Below are positions 54,463 to 63,864 of a stretch of DNA of 64,000 nucleotides, in pieces; position 1 is the stretch's first letter, and every line of letters begins with the position of its first letter. The position numbers and the translations under genes were made by a program. The DNA is from a bacterium (lineage in GTDB: Bacteria > SAR324 > XYD2-FULL-50-16), in contig JAHJTV010000006.1 in NCBI GenBank assembly GCA_018829445.1, positions 124,001 through 188,000 on the forward strand. The letters are read 5' to 3'. The notes under the pieces were generated by a model. That model saw only the letters and a program-made list of their open reading frames with translations. It was not told the DNA's origin and did no database searches.

Positions 54463-56082
54463 ATGAAGGTAATGATTAACAGTCAATCGATTCAAAAGGT
54501 TATTGTGTTCATGAGGATCATGTTGGTATCGCTGGTCATCAGTGTACCTTGCATGGGAATGGACAACGTGGAAGGTATCCAGATGGATCAGTTGGAATTC
54601 ATTGAGAAAGATGGAAGAAAGCTGGTGAAAATCCCACTGAAACTGGTTTTGCAACTTCTAGTGGATCGAAGTAGTACGATCCGTTCAGGTCTGCTGGACC
54701 GAGCAATTACGGAAAGCAACCTTGTTTCTGCCCAGGAGAGCAGACAACCGGAACTGACGACTTCAGTCTCCAGTTCGCAATCCAATTACATCAGCGACAG
54801 TGATTTGAATGAGGATGATGCCACATCGCCTTACCTGACTTACTACGAGACGGATAGTCAAACCCTGTCGTCATCGGTTACCAAAACCGATTTTAATGGA
54901 ATTCGTTATTCCATGACCCTCAGAAATACGACCAGCCAGTCCACCCTGTACAGCATTGAGGATGAAGGGAGCGAATCGGAGGATCTGGGGACAACGGATG
55001 ATCCGGTTAATTCCACATCGGTTACATTTGGTGTGGAAGTGCCCATTTTTCAAGATTGGGGAGAGGTTAATGAAATTGAGATCCATAAGCAGCAGATTCA
55101 GGCTGAATTGTCGAATATCACCCTCAAATCCACCCGACTTCAGTTGATTGAACAGGCAGCAAAGCAATACTGGGAAATTGTTGGTCTTTGGCAAAACAAG
55201 GCTTCTCTGACCAAAGCGGTTGAAGTGGCTGAAAGCCTTTTAGAGGAGAACCAAGAAAAGGTGGAACTGGGACTGATGACGCCGGTTGACGCCAAGGAAA
55301 GCAGGATTCAGTTGCTTAGAAACCGCCAAAGATGGCTTGCGAACAACAAACAGATTCTCCAGGCGGAAGACAACCTAAAAGTTCTTTTGGATCTGGAAGC
55401 CTTTCCATATGGGTTTTATCCCGGCGACGGCCCTTGCGTAAAGGAGGTTATGCAGTCGGATCAGGTTCTGTTGGAGAAGTTTTATGAGAATTCGCTTGAT
55501 CTATCCGCAATCAAGAAAAGCCAGGAAAGCAATCAATGGGATATTAAACAAGCTCAGAACAAGGAGAAAACAGACCTGGACCTGTCCATTTCCTATACCT
55601 TGGCCGGTGGCGGAAAAAGTGTTGCGTCATCAACCAGTGGATTAGGTGACCAGAATCTGAGCGGGTACGATGTCGCCCTTACCTGGCGTGTTCCGTTGTT
55701 TGACAGGCAAGCTGAGGAGGAACTGAACCGGCGCAGGCTTGAGCGGGAAAAACTCCAGATTCAACTGAATGATGAGAAAGCAAGTCTGAAAACTGATCTG
55801 AAAACCATTCACAGGGATCTGTCATATCATCGGGAGAATATTCTTTCCAAACAGGCACAATACGATCTTTCGGTTGAAGTGCTGGATGAAGAGATCAAAA
55901 AACTTCATCTGGGCAGAGGGCGTGTCTACAACGTTTCCGAGGCGCAACAAAATATGATCGAAGCCATGGAGAGCCTGATTGATGCAACCATCGACTATGA
56001 AGTCACTTATCTCTCTCTGCTGATTAAAACCGGCGAGGTTTATAAAGCCTATCAATTGGATCGCGAGCCAACTAATCCATAA
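54463..56082 (+). CDS. TolC-like outer-membrane efflux protein
   Basis: I start at ATG 54463 (MKVMINSQ); the TTG at 54454 would overlap the small ORF. The product of about 539 residues has a signal peptide (hydrophobic MLVSLVISVPCMG) and two long helical hairpins of the OEP family, with EQAAKQYWEIVGLW, GLMTPVDAKESRI and, in the second half, YDVALTWRVPLFDRQAEEEL. Such proteins form a trimeric channel through the outer membrane for RND pumps. The adaptor starts 11 bases downstream and the pump after that, giving a full tripartite system. Confidence 0.88.
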   Translation: MKVMINSQSIQKVIVFMRIMLVSLVISVPCMGMDNVEGIQMDQLEFIEKDGRKLVKIPLKLVLQLLVDRSSTIRSGLLDRAITESNLVSAQESRQPELTTSVSSSQSNYISDSDLNEDDATSPYLTYYETDSQTLSSSVTKTDFNGIRYSMTLRNTTSQSTLYSIEDEGSESEDLGTTDDPVNSTSVTFGVEVPIFQDWGEVNEIEIHKQQIQAELSNITLKSTRLQLIEQAAKQYWEIVGLWQNKASLTKAVEVAESLLEENQEKVELGLMTPVDAKESRIQLLRNRQRWLANNKQILQAEDNLKVLLDLEAFPYGFYPGDGPCVKEVMQSDQVLLEKFYENSLDLSAIKKSQESNQWDIKQAQNKEKTDLDLSISYTLAGGGKSVASSTSGLGDQNLSGYDVALTWRVPLFDRQAEEELNRRRLEREKLQIQLNDEKASLKTDLKTIHRDLSYHRENILSKQAQYDLSVEVLDEEIKKLHLGRGRVYNVSEAQQNMIEAMESLIDATIDYEVTYLSLLIKTGEVYKAYQLDREPTNP

Positions 56083-56093
56083 CAGGAGCAATC

Positions 56094-57374
56094 ATGAATA
56101 TAAAATCTCTGTCTCAAAAGGTATCGGCACTGGGTTTTTGCCTGCTGACTCTTTCACAAGCCGTTATCGCGGCTACCCTTGAAACCAGTGTTAAGGTGAT
56201 TGAATTGACCCCTCAGAAACTTGAAGTTGTCAAGGAGTACATCGGGCATCTTGATCCGCTGGAGCGGGTCACAATTCGTTCAGAAGCCTCTGGTGCTATC
56301 GAGAAGATCAATTTTGAAAAAGGGCAGCTGGTGAAGAAAGGGCAGGAACTGGTTCATATCTCCACCGAGCGACTCGCTTTAAATGTCGAGAAATCCAAAT
56401 CCAATTATAACCTTGCCAAAACCAATTACAATACCCAGAAAGCTCTGGCCGCAAAAAATATTTCGCTGCGAAAAGCAGAGCTGAATCTGGCACAGTCAAA
56501 AACCGACCTGTTATTGGCGGAGACTGAATACGCCAAAGAACAAAAGCTCATGGAGAAGAAATATACAACTGAATCCAATCTGGATACCAAGAAAAACGCG
56601 CTGGAAACCCGAAAGATCTCTCTGGATAAAGCTAAAATCGAACTGGATCAGGTCAGGATTCAGACCGATCAGATTACACTTCAGTCCTACCTGAACAATA
56701 TGGAGGTCGAAAAAGTCAATCTGGATCTCGCTATTCTCGATTTCGACAAGTCCAAGGTCAAAGCACCGTTCTCGGGTATCATCAAAAGCAAGTCAGTCCA
56801 GATCGGCGGTTATGTCAGCGCTGGAGAGTCCCTGCTGGAAATGATGGATATTTCTAAAGTCCTGGCTACCGTAAACATTCCGGAGAAGGATGTGCGATTT
56901 GTTAAAGTCGGGCAAAAGGCTAAGGTTGTACTGGATGCATTCCCGGGAAAAATATTTACCGGAACTGTAAAAACCTTGGGCCTGGAAGCTGATACCAGCA
57001 GCCGCAGCTTTCCGGTGGAAGTCGTCATAGACAACAAAGAGGGAAGCCTGCTGCCGGGAATGATGTCGCGCGCTGCTTTGCAGACCATTTCTGTGGACAA
57101 TCAGATCCTGATACCGGCCCATGCAGTGCTCGAAAAAAACGATGGTAAAGTGGTTTTTGTGGAACAGGGTGGAAAAGCAATTGAGAAAAAAGTGGTCGTA
57201 GGTGTCACCGTCGAAAACTCAGTCCAGGTGATGGATGGGCTGAATCCCGGCGACAAACTGATCATCTCCGGACATCAGTTCCTGAGTGACAATCAAAAAA
57301 TCAATGTAATTGGAACGTCCAAACAGTATGTTGTCACAACCTGCGGCAAAGAGTGCCTTTTCACTGAGATATAA
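56094..57374 (+). CDS. RND pump periplasmic adaptor (membrane fusion protein)
   Basis: The 426-residue protein has a signal peptide (1-26), a lipoyl half-motif (TIRSEASGAIEKINFEKGQLVKKGQ, given in part here), a long coiled-coil hairpin (about 95-215), the second lipoyl half KAPFSGIIKSKSVQIGGYVS, a beta-barrel and a membrane-proximal domain with ALLEKNDGK-type turn. It bridges the inner-membrane pump and the outer-membrane channel. The final residues YVVTTCGKECLFTEI contain two Cys four apart, which is unusual for this family. AGGAG lies 5 bases before ATG. Confidence 0.92.
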   Translation: MNIKSLSQKVSALGFCLLTLSQAVIAATLETSVKVIELTPQKLEVVKEYIGHLDPLERVTIRSEASGAIEKINFEKGQLVKKGQELVHISTERLALNVEKSKSNYNLAKTNYNTQKALAAKNISLRKAELNLAQSKTDLLLAETEYAKEQKLMEKKYTTESNLDTKKNALETRKISLDKAKIELDQVRIQTDQITLQSYLNNMEVEKVNLDLAILDFDKSKVKAPFSGIIKSKSVQIGGYVSAGESLLEMMDISKVLATVNIPEKDVRFVKVGQKAKVVLDAFPGKIFTGTVKTLGLEADTSSRSFPVEVVIDNKEGSLLPGMMSRAALQTISVDNQILIPAHAVLEKNDGKVVFVEQGGKAIEKKVVVGVTVENSVQVMDGLNPGDKLIISGHQFLSDNQKINVIGTSKQYVVTTCGKECLFTEI

Positions 57375-57548
57375 ATTTTGGCCAGCTTCCAAGCGTTTTT
57401 TAAAGACAGTAAAACATTCTAAAAAGCACCTGCCATTCCTGGCTTAACCCGGAATCCAAGCGGACTTTAATAGTGCAACGACCTGGATTTCGGCTCGGGG
57501 GTGGGAAAATAAGTGAGTAAAGCCTAATATTACAAGCCTAAAAAGGAC

Positions 57549-60500
57549 ATGATGAATTTTCCATTAAGCAAGCTGGCAGTAAACAAGCCGACCGCCATTT
57601 ACATTCTGCTGGTGCTGGTCGCAATAATCGGGTTTACCTCCTATAATACCATGCCGCGGGAGGATATGCCGGATATTAGCCTTAATCATCTTTTTATCAC
57701 CATTTATTATCCGGGCGCAGCTTCGGTTGAGGTGGAAAGCAAAATCACCAACAAGGTTGAGGAGGAACTGCAGGATGTGGATAATCTGGTTGAGTTGAGC
57801 TCTACAACACAAAATGGGTATGTGGTTTTTGATCTGGAGTATCCCCAGGATGTGGATATCGAACTTGCAAAATCCGATTTGAGGGATGCACTGGAAGTGG
57901 TGCAACCCGACCTTCCGAAGGATGGAGATGAGTGGACAATCCTCGATTTTGATTCTTCAGATTTTCCGATTATGACAATTAACATCTCCGGTGATATCGG
58001 TCTTTTTGAACTGAAAGAAGCAGCGGAAGATGTTAAAAGCCGTTTGAAAAAAATATCAGGCATTTCAGAAATAAACCGAATTGGCGGACTGGAAAAGGAG
58101 GTGAAGGTTCAGGTTAATCCCCAAATGCTTCAGTATTATAAAATCAGTCTTAATCAGATATCGCAGGCAATTTCATACGGAAATGAGGATGTCCCTGGGG
58201 GAAGCGTTGAAATTGGTCCTATAGCGTATCAAATTCGTATTCTGGGAGAAGTCCAGGATGCATCGGAAATCGGCGATATTGTTGTCAGCAGAACAGCCAA
58301 CGGACCGATCTATGTAAAGGATCTGGCACGGGTTGAATTCACCTTTAAAGATATTGAAAGCCGGGCCCGATTGAATGGCGTTGAGTCGGTCTCTTTGACT
58401 ATCAAAAAGAACAACGGAGCCGATTTAGGGGCGATTTCAAAGAAGGTCAGGGCCATTATCGAACAAGAGCAAAAGAAGTATGGAGACCGCATACATCTTG
58501 ATGTTCTTGGAGATAACGCCATTGACGTTAATAATGCTGTTAAAAGTCTTGAAAACAATATTTTTACTGGAATTCTGTTTGTCTTCCTGGTGTTGCTGGT
58601 TGTACTGGGCTTTCGAAATGCCTTTTTTGTGGGGATGGCGATTCCGCTATCCATGCTGATGAGCTTTGGTGTACTCTCCTTCATGGGGGTGACGCTTAAC
58701 AGAATCGTTTTGTTTGCGCTGATTGTTTCACTGGGAATGCTTGTTGATAATGCGATTGTTATTGTCGAGAACGTTTATCGACATATCAATACCGGAAAAA
58801 GCAGAAAGGATGCAACGATTGTCGGCGTCAGTGAAGTCGCAGCGCCGGTTATTACATCAACATTGACAACTCTGCTTGCTTTTATTCCCATTATCTACAT
58901 GCCAAATATTATTGGCGATATTTTCAGTTATCTTCCCATCACCCTGTTGGTGACGTTGACAAGTTCCCTGATTGTGGGTTTGGTCTTTAATCCGGTGCTT
59001 TGCTCTACCCTGATGCCCATGCCCAAAAAGGTCGAAAGTGAGGACGAAATCGAGGGGGTCAAACGCTCCAAATTTCTTAGGAAATATCGCAAGGTTCTCG
59101 AATTTGTGCTGGTTCATCCGATCATTATTTTGCTTCTCATCGCTTTTTTTTGGATGGGATCAGCGTTCTACTATATTCGTATCAGCAACCCTACGTTAAA
59201 AACTGAGTTCTTCCCAAAAATGGAACCCTACTCAGCCGTTATCACGATTTCAACACCGGAAGGATCAACACTGGAAACTGTAAATGCTCTGGTGAAAGAG
59301 GTTGAAGCCAGTGTTCAACCCTTCGCTCGGCATTCTGATTCAATCGTCAGCAGCGTTGAAACGCCTGAAGCCACGGTTACACTCAATTTCCCCTCCTGGG
59401 AGGAGTGGAAAGAGTTGAGACCCCTGGAAATCATTGACGAACTGCAGAAGATTATTCCGAAATTCTCAGGAGCGGAATTCAAAATTGAGGGCTCGGGTGG
59501 CGGTCCCCCAACCGGAAAGGATGTGCAGATCGAATTGCTGGGAAACGATCTTGACGAACTAAAAGCTGTATCCGGTCAGATAGAAAACCTGATTCGACCG
59601 ATAGATGGATTGGTAAACCTCGACAATGAACTTGTCTCCAGCCGGGCAGAGATCCAGGTGTCGATCGACCGCGATAAGGTTTCCAAACATGGGTTGAGTA
59701 TCTATGAGGTGGCTTCTGTGATCAATATTGCCTTCCAGGGCTCGGATGTTTCCGAATATCGTGTCGGGCTGGATGACTATGATGTCTCACTGCAGTTGGA
59801 CAAACAATTCCGGCAGTCGATGGATGACATTAAATCTTTGTATGTCACATCAAGTACAGGCGTTCAGGTTCCATTAAGTGAAATTGCCCAGATTGAGAAA
59901 AAACCAGCCGTGGGCACGATTCAGCATCTTGATCTCGAACGTATGGCAAAGATTACTGCAGATTCGTCCAAACATCGGTCGGGGGCGGAAGTCTTAAAAG
60001 ATGTGCAAAATGCTATTGCAACGATTCTCCCGGAGATTGAAGCCAAAGGGATGACGGTTCAGTATGGTGGCGCCAATGAACTGCAGCAGGAAGCGCAGAG
60101 CTATTTGATTCAATCCTTTATCATTGCCATTTTTCTGATCTTTATGGTTCTGGTCGCTCAATTTGATTCTTTGATTACACCTTTCATTATTCTGGCATCG
60201 GTTGTGGCTTCATTCAGCGGTGTTTTTATCGGCTTTAGTGTTCATGGCCTTCTATTGAGTGTTATGGTCGGCGGTATTGGAATGATCGCTCTAGCCGGTG
60301 TTGTGGTAAACAACGCAATCGTTCTGGTGGACTATACAGGCAATCTGCGAAAGCGCGGCTTTGAGTTGAAAGAAGCAGTTATTTTGGCAGGGATGAGCCG
60401 TTTGCGCCCTGTTTTGTTAACGGCAATCACTACCATGCTGGGGATGCTTCCCAACACCATCGGTATGGAGATCAATTTCTACCAGTGGCCGTTTATCATC

Positions 60501-60683
60501 CTCGGTTCTGAAAGCGGAACCATGTGGAAACCATTGAACGTGGCAGTTCTCTACGGAATCGGTGTCGCTACGTTTCTGACCCTGTTTATGGTGCCGACGC
60601 TCTATTACATAAGCGAACGATCAAAGCAAAAGATGAAATCGCTCTTTGTGAGAAAATCAACTATCGAAGCAATACCAAACTAA
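57549..60683 (+). CDS. RND-family efflux pump, inner-membrane permease
   Basis: The 1044-residue protein has the RND plan: twelve membrane helices and two large periplasmic loops. Helix 1 begins near residue 15, and the loop after it has DMPDISLNHLFITIYYPGA. Helix 4 carries SLGMLVDNAIVIVENVY with Asp400, and helix 10 has ALAGVVVNNAIVLVDY near 915-925. In AcrB the relay is Asp407-Asp408 and Lys940; here the second Asp and the Lys are Asn, a pattern common in many non-AcrB members of this superfamily. Substrate range is unknown. About 175 bases separate it from the adaptor gene, but no terminator was seen. Confidence 0.94.
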   Translation: MMNFPLSKLAVNKPTAIYILLVLVAIIGFTSYNTMPREDMPDISLNHLFITIYYPGAASVEVESKITNKVEEELQDVDNLVELSSTTQNGYVVFDLEYPQDVDIELAKSDLRDALEVVQPDLPKDGDEWTILDFDSSDFPIMTINISGDIGLFELKEAAEDVKSRLKKISGISEINRIGGLEKEVKVQVNPQMLQYYKISLNQISQAISYGNEDVPGGSVEIGPIAYQIRILGEVQDASEIGDIVVSRTANGPIYVKDLARVEFTFKDIESRARLNGVESVSLTIKKNNGADLGAISKKVRAIIEQEQKKYGDRIHLDVLGDNAIDVNNAVKSLENNIFTGILFVFLVLLVVLGFRNAFFVGMAIPLSMLMSFGVLSFMGVTLNRIVLFALIVSLGMLVDNAIVIVENVYRHINTGKSRKDATIVGVSEVAAPVITSTLTTLLAFIPIIYMPNIIGDIFSYLPITLLVTLTSSLIVGLVFNPVLCSTLMPMPKKVESEDEIEGVKRSKFLRKYRKVLEFVLVHPIIILLLIAFFWMGSAFYYIRISNPTLKTEFFPKMEPYSAVITISTPEGSTLETVNALVKEVEASVQPFARHSDSIVSSVETPEATVTLNFPSWEEWKELRPLEIIDELQKIIPKFSGAEFKIEGSGGGPPTGKDVQIELLGNDLDELKAVSGQIENLIRPIDGLVNLDNELVSSRAEIQVSIDRDKVSKHGLSIYEVASVINIAFQGSDVSEYRVGLDDYDVSLQLDKQFRQSMDDIKSLYVTSSTGVQVPLSEIAQIEKKPAVGTIQHLDLERMAKITADSSKHRSGAEVLKDVQNAIATILPEIEAKGMTVQYGGANELQQEAQSYLIQSFIIAIFLIFMVLVAQFDSLITPFIILASVVASFSGVFIGFSVHGLLLSVMVGGIGMIALAGVVVNNAIVLVDYTGNLRKRGFELKEAVILAGMSRLRPVLLTAITTMLGMLPNTIGMEINFYQWPFIILGSESGTMWKPLNVAVLYGIGVATFLTLFMVPTLYYISERSKQKMKSLFVRKSTIEAIPN

Positions 60684-61141
60684 TCCCGGATGCTGTTGTT
60701 GCACATTATTACACTTTATTAAGGAATAGTGAGGATACTTCCGGTTTGGCGCTGTAACTTATCTGCTGTGATGTTTTCTTAGTTATAAAATGAAGTTCTT
60801 ACATCAATTGATATAAGCAGAAAGGGATGTGGAAGTGTTTTTTGGTGGTTTAAGTTCCAACTTAATGGTTAAAAGCCTCTCCCATTGCAATTTTGACATG
60901 CGATATCGGAGCAATCATGAACTCATCGAACACGTGGAAATAAAATCGCGTGATATTCAATTCCTGTGTAATACCATAACTCTGATTAAGGGAGCTCATG
61001 GTAATCAGCCCGGAAATAAAAATGAAATATAGGGTAACCCATTCACAGTCACATCCCTGACAAACCCCCAGCCGAAGGCTATTGGGAACAGAAATGGAGA
61101 AAGGGAAGACGCCAGCACCTGCTTTTTCGCTTTCTTGCTGA
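60684..61141. other. Region after the RND gene, no intact gene
   Basis: Short ORFs on both strands here have no ribosome sites or family signatures. The stretch just before 61142 may hold decayed upstream parts of the dehydrogenase fragment, but I could not follow the homology. Confidence 0.35.
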
Positions 61142-61525
61142 GATAAGACCGATATCAATCAACGTGGTAAGGAGTATCTGGAGTATAAATGGCAGAAAGC
61201 CGAGCTGTTGCTGGATGAAGTGGAGAAATCAAGACCGGGATTCCATCGTCACATAGAATCGTTTTGCACATCCACGCCGCTTATCTACAGAGGCTATACC
61301 GGAACCAAGGATGGTTCCATTTACGGTGTCTGCCGGGATTGCAACGATCCGATTCGTTCCTATATTCTAACTCGAACCAAGATTACCAATCTTTTCTTTA
61401 CAGGTCAGAACATCAGTATGCACGGTCTACTGGGAGTGGCAATCGGAACCATCCAGACCTGTTCCGAGTTTCTGAGCATGGAATACCTGGTCAGGAAAAT
61501 CAAAATGCGATTGAAACAATGCTGA
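61142..61525 (+). pseudogene. C-terminal fragment of a CrtI/RetSat-type FAD oxidoreductase
   Basis: The open frame from 61142 has no start codon near its beginning. It encodes GKEYLEYKWQKAELLLDEVE, then STPLIYRGYTGTKDGSIYG and ITNLFFTGQNISMHGLLGVA to the stop at 61525. The STPLTYxxYTGTxxGxxYG and NLFxTGQNxxxHGxxGV order is the end of the phytoene-desaturase / retinol-saturase / CrtH family. The FAD-binding N-terminus is absent, so this is a truncated remnant. It overlaps the following GNAT start. Confidence 0.75.
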
Positions 61526-61680
61526 AAACCAAACGACTTGTTCTCAAAAAACTGGGTTTAGAAAAAGTCCCGGCCATGTTCACCTTCCGATCCCATCCCG
61601 ATGTTTGCCGGTTTCAGTTCTGGGAGCCTGCGTCAGAAGAAGATATGGAGACCTTTATAAGAAAATCAAAAGAACCCCAC
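61519..61680 (+). pseudogene. N-terminal fragment of a GNAT acetyltransferase
   Basis: ATG 61519 overlaps the stop of the previous fragment. The first 52 residues, with MLKTKRLVLKKLGLEKVPAM and RFQFWEPASEEDMETFI, resemble the start of RimJ/RimL-like GNAT proteins. Likeness stops near 61680; the frame runs on to 61749 inside the opposite-strand hydrolase gene. A deletion or rearrangement appears to have removed the acetyl-CoA binding part. Confidence 0.55.
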
Positions 61681-61709
61681 CTCCTTTCCTCAACTGTTAT
61701 CAGTGAGCT

Positions 61710-63257
61710 TCAGGTCTTGATTTTTTCCTTCTTTTTCGATTCCACTTGAGCATATACCGTTTTCGGACTGTCCAGGAAAGCTGATTCTTGCTTTAGCAGA
61801 TACTTGTTGAAAAACTCCAATACGCAGGTATTTACAATTTCATTCATCACATTCCCGTCAATTCTGCCGAGAACGCCAAACCATTTTAGACATGGAGCAA
61901 TAATCGCCAGATCACTAAAATTGATGTGGGTACTATGCTTTACCAGGATTGAATAAATATCTCCCCTTGCCCGCTTGTAAACAAAATCGTTCATCTGGTG
62001 TTTAATGGGCCGGTCAAACTGAACTCCTTTGGTCTTTCTTTCATTTTCTTCAGGATCTGAATACATTATCATGAAGGGCTGGTAAATCTGAATATCCATG
62101 GAATTGTCATAGAAAAGGCCATCCAGGTTAATCCCGGCTTTGCACCGTCCATCGATTGAAGCGAATTTACCGGCTGCCGATCCCCCGAGAGACATGCCAA
62201 ACACACCCAGTTGTTCAAGATTCATTTTACCAGTGAATCTCCCGGCCGGATGAATTTCATCAACTTTTTCCAATTCGTCAACAAAAAACCTGGTATCATC
62301 TACCCAACGGTCACAAGCCTCTGAAAACATTTTCGATGACTCTATATATCGCAGCATTTGCTGTTCAAACTCAAGGTCATCATCAGCCATTAGAGCATCA
62401 AACAGGAATTTTAATGTCTCGTCATCCTTCTCTGATTTACCGGTCTGTTTTTCATCAGGCTCTGGAACTCCGTACAAAACCCTCGATTCAGAATACCGAA
62501 TGGCTGCAGTATCATAGGGATGAGTCAGGCTGAATGCAATATAACCGTGACTGGCAAGATGCTCCATCAGAAGGCTGTTCTGACTGGCATATGACATATA
62601 TCCGTGAGAAAAGATCAATACCGGGTATTGACTTTCGTTGTTCGATAACTCTGCATCCAAATATGAATGGCTGTTTATCAATCCCAAATGATTGAATATA
62701 AAGCCTGGTAGACCGATGGATTTCGCAACAGCCGAGCCGATAACCCTGGCAAACCTGAAAAAGGGCTCAGGCTGGGTGTTCCCGACATGGCCTGCAGGAT
62801 ACCATGCGGTTACCATCATTTCCCTCGGTACCTCAGGATTCTCACTCCGTGGCTCCCTGCCGGATTTGTCCTGCAAATGGAATTCACAAATACCGGCAAG
62901 GTATTTACCAGCCGGAACAGGCGGCTCAAACAACGGAAAAAGAAAAACAGAGAGAACGGACAAAAGAAACAGAATCAAAGAGATGAAATGGATCACCGTC
63001 GGCACCAGGCCCATTACCTGTGGCTCCCACCCGGATAAGAGAAGAATGATATAGAGCAGGGTTTCGAGAACGATGGCAATGAATATCGGCACCCATTGCC
63101 ATCGATAGTTCCTTCGAATCACCAGGGATATCGCCAGTATCAGCGCTCCGGCAACCCAAAAAAAACCAAATGGTTCATCTGCTGCCTGATCAGACAATAA
63201 TCCCATGAGGATTAAGACTGATATCAAAACAAAAACACATCGTTCAACATATCTCAT
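61710..63257 (-). CDS. Membrane-anchored PAF-acetylhydrolase-like alpha/beta hydrolase
   Basis: The 515-residue protein begins with about four membrane helices (6-22, 32-48, 55-75, 85-108). A hydrolase domain follows: LIFSHGYMSY oxyanion region (about 214-223), LEQLGVFGMSLGGSAAG with nucleophile Ser356, Asp379 (INLDG) and His444 (HSTHINFSD). This order matches plasma-type PAF acetylhydrolases and related bacterial lipases or dienelactone-hydrolase-like enzymes. A phospholipid or short-chain ester substrate is likely but unproven. AGGAG lies 7 bases before ATG. It is the only intact gene in the last 3 kb. Confidence 0.8.
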   Translation of the reverse strand: MRYVERCVFVLISVLILMGLLSDQAADEPFGFFWVAGALILAISLVIRRNYRWQWVPIFIAIVLETLLYIILLLSGWEPQVMGLVPTVIHFISLILFLLSVLSVFLFPLFEPPVPAGKYLAGICEFHLQDKSGREPRSENPEVPREMMVTAWYPAGHVGNTQPEPFFRFARVIGSAVAKSIGLPGFIFNHLGLINSHSYLDAELSNNESQYPVLIFSHGYMSYASQNSLLMEHLASHGYIAFSLTHPYDTAAIRYSESRVLYGVPEPDEKQTGKSEKDDETLKFLFDALMADDDLEFEQQMLRYIESSKMFSEACDRWVDDTRFFVDELEKVDEIHPAGRFTGKMNLEQLGVFGMSLGGSAAGKFASIDGRCKAGINLDGLFYDNSMDIQIYQPFMIMYSDPEENERKTKGVQFDRPIKHQMNDFVYKRARGDIYSILVKHSTHINFSDLAIIAPCLKWFGVLGRIDGNVMNEIVNTCVLEFFNKYLLKQESAFLDSPKTVYAQVESKKKEKIKT

Positions 63258-63510
63258 ACTGTCACTCCTGCTTGAACCTCCCTGAAGCCATTGTCTGGTG
63301 CCACTGATGATCTATCCTTGTTTGATGTTTCTGATCGCTTCAACCACACCAGTTCAAATAAATGTCTTACATTCTCCGTTTTTTTTTAAAGAGTCGGCTA
63401 GAACCAACCTTTGTCAAAGAAGATTTCTGTGAATGGGTATGTATTCCGGGTTGCCGGATTAGTAAAGGCAGCCCGGAAATTAAACTTCTATCGACTCGGA
63501 GATTCTTTTC

Positions 63511-63864
63511 TCAGTCACCAAAGCTCGTTTGAATGGAAATTCCTATGGAGGTTGTGGAGGTCGTTTTATTGATCTCCAGAATTGCCGGGATTTCATTCAG
63601 CAGATCAGCTTCAGCTGAGGAGATATACCCCAGAGACTCAGCCTGGCTGACATAAGCCATATTGTTTGTTGCCGTTTCGATATCTTCTCTTAACAACTCA
63701 TCTTCTCTCGTGCCGAAATGGTAGTAGAAAAGCGAGATTTTTGCATCTTTTGTAATCGGGTATTCCCAAGCCACCTGCATATTGTTGGCAAATTCAACTA
63801 CCGCATCGGGGGTACCACTTTCACCCCATTCTCCGGTATCAACCTGACTGTAGGCAGCGATCAT
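63511..63864 (-). pseudogene. C-terminal fragment, probably of an outer-membrane beta-barrel protein
   Basis: The frame reads MQVAWEYPITKDAKISLFYY, a helical stretch, then TSTTSIGISIQTSFGD and stop. Alternating polar/hydrophobic residues with aromatic ends suggest beta-barrel strands. It lacks a signal peptide or a natural start and is joined directly to a transposase fragment upstream, so it looks truncated. The 63258-63510 gap is without features. Confidence 0.4.
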
